Source: Riemerella anatipestifer_F
GTDB lineage: Bacteria > Bacteroidota > Bacteroidia > Flavobacteriales > Weeksellaceae
Assembly (NCBI RefSeq): GCF_037861325.1
Contig: NZ_JAFELW010000006.1
Direction: 5' to 3' (one strand)
DNA length: 64,000 nt
Shown: positions 60,284 through 64,000 of the stretch, piece by piece
How positions within the stretch are numbered: position 1 is the stretch's first letter
How the letters are laid out: the number at the start of each line of letters is the position of its first letter
Program-made: the position numbers and the translations under genes
Notes under the pieces: model-generated
Seen by the model: the letters and a program-made list of their open reading frames with translations, nothing else
Databases searched by the model: none
What the model was told of the DNA's origin: nothing

Positions 60284-60901
60284 TTATTTTAATTTTCGTT
60301 TATACTTTTTAATTTCTTGGACTGGTTGCTCTGCATCCATTATACCAGAAACCACAGCAATTCCAGAGCAATTTAAGTCGGTTAATTCTCCCACGTTTTT
60401 AGGTGTTATACCTCCAGCTAAAAAGATTGGCATTTTCGTTATTTTTTTGGCTTCACGAACTGTATCAAATCTTACAAGCTCACAACTATTTGCTGTAGAT
60501 GACAGAAATATAGAGCAGAATGAAATATAGTCCATCTTTTGTTCATTAGCCCATTGCACATATTTCAAATCGTTATTACAGGTAATACCCATAATAACTT
60601 TACGCCCTAACTCCCGCCTTATTGCTTCAATATCATTTGGTTGCACATCAAAATGAACTCCATCTATATTTACCTTCCTTAACAGTTCCCAACGGTTATT
60701 AATCAATACAGGAATATTTTCTCTGTGGCAAATCTCAATAATTTTACTTACAATACCTAAAATATCATCATCGTCATTAAAATTATCCCAAATCTGAACC
60801 GCTACAATACCCTCTGAAATAATATTTTCCAACTTTCTCAACAAGGTATCATGATGCATTGACGGATTTACGATAAGATAAATCCCATTTTTTATTCCCA
60901 T
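60284..60901 (-). CDS. ThiE/TenI-like protein with altered active site
   Basis: 205 residues with a TIM-barrel like thiamine phosphate synthase: GIYLIVNPS, VLINNRWELL, DGVHFDVQ, FLAGGITPKNV, GIAVVSGI. Key ThiE residues are changed. The QxRxK motif reads Gln36-Ile-Trp38-Asp-Asn40, so the Arg and Lys that bind the diphosphate are gone. The Asn-Asp metal pair is Asn68-Asn69. The loop usually reading TxTK is STANS (135-139). It is therefore unlikely to be a normal ThiE; TenI-type isomerase or a different reaction is possible. It overlaps the upstream gene by ten bases. Confidence 0.75.
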   Translation of the reverse strand: MGIKNGIYLIVNPSMHHDTLLRKLENIISEGIVAVQIWDNFNDDDDILGIVSKIIEICHRENIPVLINNRWELLRKVNIDGVHFDVQPNDIEAIRRELGRKVIMGITCNNDLKYVQWANEQKMDYISFCSIFLSSTANSCELVRFDTVREAKKITKMPIFLAGGITPKNVGELTDLNCSGIAVVSGIMDAEQPVQEIKKYKRKLK

Positions 60902-61935
60902 CCTCTTTTTAATGCTTTAAAAAATGCTTCCCAATAAGGGTCTTTTTCTAAATACTCAAATTCCGTCACTTCATCATTTTTAATAAGTTTCATACCATGT
61001 TCTTTACCACATAATTCCCCCACAGATACACACGGAATACCACTAGCTTCCAAACGAGAAACAACATTAGTCACAAATTCTTTTTTACAAGTAATAATCA
61101 TAGAACCTGCACCTATGCAATTTCTAGGGTCTATATCAAACAGATTACATATTTCCTTTTGTACTTCCGCCAGTGGCAATTGGTCATAATAAATCACCGC
61201 TCCATTATCCGAAGCTTTTGTTAACTCATAGATTGCCCCTAAAACACCACCCTCCGTTACATCATGCATAGCTGTAACTTCCTGAAAATCTAAATCCTGA
61301 CCAACCGCAACCAAAGCATCTTGTAACGATGAAGTCTTATAAAAAGACTCACAAGCTAGCTTATAAATTTCGTTACCAACTTTATCAATCACTACTTTAG
61401 GAAAACTCATTGCAAGAATTGCTGCAGAAGAGATGGCACAAGACTTAGTTACTAATATAATATCTCCTGCATTCGCATATTTTGACAATAATATTTTGGA
61501 CTTAGGTGCAATGGTAACAAAAGTTCCTCCCCCTGCAATGGTTGAATTTTGTCCTTCAATAAATCCTGTATGCCCTCCTGTAATAGCTACTTTTATTTCT
61601 GATGAAAACTTATGCACATATTGCCAATATTCTTGAAAATCGTTTTTAGAAAGTGTAGGTGGAAGATTTAACACAAACTGACCGTACATAGGTGCGAACC
61701 CCGTAGTTGCCATATCATTAGCCATAAGATGAACTGACAACCACGCCGATTCCTGCAAACCTAGTGATGGAATTAGTGATAACGGATCACTTGCCATTTC
61801 TGTATGCAAATCAATAAGAGAGACATCTACGCCGAATTGTGGACCAGCCAACACCTCAGTTCTAGGATAACCACAATTATTAAAAATAAATTGCTCAAAT
61901 GAACCTTGTCCTATTTTCCCCATTTCATCAATCAT
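60892..61935 (-). CDS. AIR synthase-related (PurM/HypE/ThiL superfamily) protein
   Basis: 347 residues. N-terminal domain with VLAGPQFGVDVSLI and MANDMATTGFAP; a glycine turn AITGGHTGF where ThiL and PurM have GGDT; C-terminal domain with AMHDVTEGGVLGAIYELTKAS, most like HypE. Superfamily members bind ATP at a dimer interface; ThiL phosphorylates thiamine phosphate. ATP use is likely, but the substrate cannot be told. It begins one base after the methyltransferase stop and overlaps the ThiE-like gene by ten bases, so the operon is tightly coupled. Confidence 0.78.
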   Translation of the reverse strand: MIDEMGKIGQGSFEQFIFNNCGYPRTEVLAGPQFGVDVSLIDLHTEMASDPLSLIPSLGLQESAWLSVHLMANDMATTGFAPMYGQFVLNLPPTLSKNDFQEYWQYVHKFSSEIKVAITGGHTGFIEGQNSTIAGGGTFVTIAPKSKILLSKYANAGDIILVTKSCAISSAAILAMSFPKVVIDKVGNEIYKLACESFYKTSSLQDALVAVGQDLDFQEVTAMHDVTEGGVLGAIYELTKASDNGAVIYYDQLPLAEVQKEICNLFDIDPRNCIGAGSMIITCKKEFVTNVVSRLEASGIPCVSVGELCGKEHGMKLIKNDEVTEFEYLEKDPYWEAFFKALKRGWE

Positions 61936-62658
61936 TTAATCCACATCTTTAAACTGTATGTATAATCCGAAAAAATCTCCAAACGGCACTTCCCATTGCT
62001 GTATCGGAAACCATTGAGGCAATCCTGTACATTTCCACTCAATCGTATATTCTCTGCCTTTAAGTGCTTCATCAATAATACTCATCAGCATTTTAGGTGA
62101 ATAAAATGTAGCCGTTATATAAAATGGATTTTTGCCAAAAATCTGCTGAATTCTCCTCCTAATAACTTTGGTAGAATATCTATTCATCATCCCCATAGCA
62201 ATACCATATCTACTTACCCTAGCCGCCTCTCTAATAACCTTAACTGGATCTTTATAATACTCAAAAGTGGTGATGAAAGCGAGTGCATCAAAGGTATTGT
62301 CTTTAAAAGGCATATTATGTGAATCTGCCATTACTAAATCTCCACCAAAAAGATGTTTAGCTTGCGACAACATCAGTGGGGAAATATCTCCTCCTGTAGC
62401 TTCAATTCCTATTTTTTTCCACCAACGGGTAAATCGTCCCGTTCCACAACCAAACTCCAGCAATGTTTTCACACGCCTATCTTTGGTTATCAAGTGCTCC
62501 ATGACCTTTTTCTGCCAAATTTCTGCTCGTTTGTAGCGTCCTTCGTACCACAACTCATAGGTATCTGTATGTTCACGATTAAAAAACCATTCTGGTCTGC
62601 CTTGCCAGTTTTGATGATTCAGAGGAATCAGTCCTGTTGAGAATTTTTCCATTTTCAT
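61936..62658 (-). CDS. class I SAM-dependent methyltransferase under TPP riboswitch
   Basis: 240 residues. Rossmann motif I LLEFGCGTGRFTRWW, motif II ATGGDISPLML, motif III ADSHNMPFKDNTFDALA of the Methyltransf_11 type. The N-terminal about 65 residues (WQGRPEWFFNREHTDTYELWYEGRY) are aromatic-rich and may bind the substrate. No family member of known function is recognised. First gene of an operon controlled by a TPP riboswitch, so the substrate is probably linked to thiamine. A Trm112-like partner is encoded at the operon end. Confidence 0.82.
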   Translation of the reverse strand: MKMEKFSTGLIPLNHQNWQGRPEWFFNREHTDTYELWYEGRYKRAEIWQKKVMEHLITKDRRVKTLLEFGCGTGRFTRWWKKIGIEATGGDISPLMLSQAKHLFGGDLVMADSHNMPFKDNTFDALAFITTFEYYKDPVKVIREAARVSRYGIAMGMMNRYSTKVIRRRIQQIFGKNPFYITATFYSPKMLMSIIDEALKGREYTIEWKCTGLPQWFPIQQWEVPFGDFFGLYIQFKDVD

Positions 62659-62703
62659 ATACTTGTTTTTTTAGCATAACCTCATGAAAAATGCAACAAG
62701 TAT
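62659..62703 (-). promoter_or_regulatory. start-codon-proximal stem, probable expression platform
   Basis: On the minus strand ATACTTGTT (62695-62703) pairs perfectly with AACAAGTAT (62659-62667), whose last base touches the ATG of the methyltransferase gene; GCAT/ATGC extends the stem inside. It could hide the start region when the riboswitch binds TPP. Confidence 0.5.
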
Positions 62704-62727
62704 AGAATTGAAAATATACAAAGGCTT

Positions 62728-62803
62728 CACATTGCAATCCCTACGTTGGCATTATCCAAATCAGGTATCGGGTATAATCTCAGCCATAACGGCACCCCGT
62801 GCT
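62728..62803 (-). promoter_or_regulatory. TPP riboswitch (THI element)
   Basis: The minus strand carries the conserved blocks in order: GCACGGGGTGCC, GGCTGAGATTATACCC, ACCTGATTTGGATAATGCC and AACGTAGGGA. These form the pyrimidine and diphosphate sensor helices of the TPP aptamer. P1 closes through GCA/TGC. The aptamer begins at the predicted transcription start and lies about 70 bases before the first gene. Confidence 0.95.
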
Positions 62804-62813
62804 TTTGTTTTCA

Positions 62814-62821
62814 CAAATATA
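62814..62821 (-). promoter_or_regulatory. -7 promoter element of the TPP-riboswitch operon
   Basis: TATATTTG on the minus strand, 10 bases before the aptamer. Confidence 0.62.
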
Positions 62822-62892
62822 ATGGATTATTTTTAATTAGCCATCTAAAAATATCAATAGAAAGTATTTAGAATTTATTTGATCATTTTTAT

Positions 62893-62900
62893 TATATTTG
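62893..62900 (+). promoter_or_regulatory. -7 promoter element of the DUF2807 gene
   Basis: TATATTTG; its last three bases are the apparent TTG start at 62898, which is therefore rejected. Confidence 0.6.
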
Positions 62901-62927
62901 AAACATAGCAATCTAAAAAAGTATATT

Positions 62928-63692
62928 ATGAAAAATTTAAAAAATTGGATCTTATTGTTCCTTACCTTGTTTGTAGCTAGTGTGTATTCGCAGAAAGTAA
63001 ATCTCACCAACGCTCCTACCAAAACCCAAACGTTTGATGTAGCTAGTTTTAATCAGCTCAAAGTTCAGTCCAATATAGGAGTTAAATTAGTAAAGTCTAA
63101 TCAGGAGAAAGTAGAGGTAACTTCTAACGCTTTAGATTACCTTACCGTTGTTTCTAGTAATGGTGTGCTTACATTAAAATACAAGCCTAACACCTCTCTA
63201 AAAAATGCTAAAACCAAAGCCATCGTCTATACCAAAAACATCAACAAAATGGAATTGAGCGGTGCTTCTTCGGTAGAAAGTCAAGATACATTCAATACTA
63301 GTGATATTCGTTTGAGCGGAGCCTCTAATGTTTCTGGAAACTTTAATGCTAAAAACATCAACCTTAGTTGCAGTGGTGCAAGTAACTTTAAAGGTAACCT
63401 AAATGCCGATAGCACTACCATTGAAATCAGTGGTGCAAGTAACACTTCTGGAGCTATTACCGCTAAGAGTGCTAAAATTGAAGCGAGCGGAGCGTCTAAC
63501 ATCAATAGTCAAATAAACGCTGCCAATGTAACTACTTTAGAAATTTCTGGCGCTTCTAAAGCCGTTCTAAAAGGAAGCTCTAACAAAATAATAGCTAGTG
63601 CTAGTGGAGCTTCTAAAATAGATTTGTCTGACTTGTCTTACAGCAGTATAGAAAAAGAAAGCCACTCTATGAGTAAAATAATCTCTAAGTAA
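62928..63692 (+). CDS. head GIN-domain (DUF2807) exported protein
   Basis: 254 residues from the ATG at 62928. Signal peptide MKNLKNWILLFLTLFVASVY ends before SQK. The mature part is the DUF2807 auto-transporter-adhesin-like head GIN domain, a right-handed beta-helix built of repeated SGAS/SGASN turns (at least seven copies of GAS in residues 110-240). Its function is not known; proteins of this kind are common in Bacteroidota envelopes. A hairpin follows the stop. Confidence 0.88.
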   Translation: MKNLKNWILLFLTLFVASVYSQKVNLTNAPTKTQTFDVASFNQLKVQSNIGVKLVKSNQEKVEVTSNALDYLTVVSSNGVLTLKYKPNTSLKNAKTKAIVYTKNINKMELSGASSVESQDTFNTSDIRLSGASNVSGNFNAKNINLSCSGASNFKGNLNADSTTIEISGASNTSGAITAKSAKIEASGASNINSQINAANVTTLEISGASKAVLKGSSNKIIASASGASKIDLSDLSYSSIEKESHSMSKIISK

Positions 63693-63716
63693 CTTATCTT
63701 AATATTAACTAAATAT

Positions 63717-63740
63717 GGCTACTCTTTTAGGAGAGTAGCC
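63717..63740 (+). terminator. hairpin after the DUF2807 gene
   Basis: GGCTACTCT pairs perfectly with AGAGTAGCC, followed by TTATTTGTTT. The T-run is interrupted, so it is a moderate terminator. Confidence 0.65.
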
Positions 63741-63775
63741 TTATTTGTTTATAATGTTACCTAGTATAATTGTAT

Positions 63776-64000
63776 TTACTTAGTTTTCATCTCTGTATAG
63801 TATTGGAAGAAATACGGAATACTTTCTATCCCCTTATAGAAGTTATACAAGCCATAATGTTCGTTAGGAGAATGTATTGCATCTGTATCTAAACCAAAGC
63901 CCATCAAAACACATTTAGCACCTAAAACTTCCTCAAACAACGCCGTAATTGGGATACTACCACCACTTCTAAATGGCAAAACTTCTTTTCCAAAAGCTTT
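63776..64000 (-). CDS. M20-family peptidase, C-terminal end (5' part outside window)
   Basis: The frame is open to the right edge, so about 74 C-terminal residues are present. The segments RSGGSIP and GFGLDTDAIHSPNEHYGLYNFYKG match the end of M20/M25/M40 dipeptidases, including the His that binds the second zinc. An internal TTG at 63979 is not the start. No further statement on substrate is possible. Confidence 0.85.
   Translation of the reverse strand, partial: KAFGKEVLPFRSGGSIPITALFEEVLGAKCVLMGFGLDTDAIHSPNEHYGLYNFYKGIESIPYFFQYYTEMKTK

Noticed and set aside
62898..62927. TTG start adding ten residues to the DUF2807 protein
   Set aside because: The TTG is the end of the TATATTTG promoter element, and the ATG at 62928 begins a clean signal peptide.

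Overview
The window looks like a chromosomal segment of an AT-rich member of the Bacteroidota, most likely a flavobacterium of the Weeksellaceae type (Chryseobacterium/Riemerella-like; this placement is inference). The signs are a type IX secretion accessory protein (PorZ), SMR-, BlaI/BlaR- and PPK2-family genes typical of that group, almost no Shine-Dalgarno sequences, and many copies of the Bacteroidota -7 promoter element TAnnTTTG(C) placed just upstream of start codons.

Layout. 1-5350: end of a PAP2 phosphatase, initiator tRNA-Met, and a leftward operon of two half-5'-nucleotidases, porZ and recO. 5650-10650: ogt, a TonB-type outer-membrane beta-barrel protein, dapF-mltG. 10900-15200: glnS, then a mevalonate kinase-like and UbiA prenyltransferase pair and a SanA/YdcF protein. 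15200-18770: a ferredoxin-type reductase divergent from a TlpA-like lipoprotein, FecCD permease and ABC ATPase. 18900-21350: an AT-rich accessory patch with an ArnT-like membrane protein and a lipoprotein carrying three clostridial-type hydrophobic W repeats. 21350-27170: pyrimidine operon pyrB-carA-hypothetical-carB behind a leader peptide and attenuator. 27300-33020: ansA, tRNA-Ser, a cold-shock operon (RhlE-type helicase plus two CSD proteins), rlmN, queA. 33200-36200: an oxidoreductase and two cassette-like genes. 36400-39840: rpsF-rpsR-rplI and dnaK. 40080-42010: an ImmA/IrrE plus PIN-domain gene pair followed by an attC-like imperfect palindrome. 42038-49730: priA, dacB, kbl, ZIP transporter, cysteine synthase, SMR exporter. 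49744-55000: BlaR1/BlaI-type pair, lpdA, two PPK2 kinases. 55147-59880: two tRNA-Asp, trxA, and an operon from a prenyl diphosphate synthase to a cysteine desulfurase. 60017-62821: an operon under a TPP riboswitch. 62928-64000: a DUF2807 protein and the end of an M20 peptidase.

Most striking is the TPP-riboswitch operon (60017-62821). It encodes a SAM methyltransferase, a PurM/HypE/ThiL-superfamily protein, a ThiE-like protein that has lost the residues ThiE uses to hold its pyrimidine diphosphate substrate, and a Trm112-like zinc protein. This set does not match a standard thiamine operon and may encode an undescribed thiamine-related pathway. Second is the pyrB leader: a 24-residue leader peptide whose stop codon touches an intrinsic terminator just ahead of pyrB, which resembles E. 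coli pyrBI attenuation. Third is the ImmA/PIN cassette with its attC-like end. No CRISPR array, transposase or rRNA gene was seen. Several apparent in-frame TTG starts lie inside the -7 promoter box and were moved to the next ATG.
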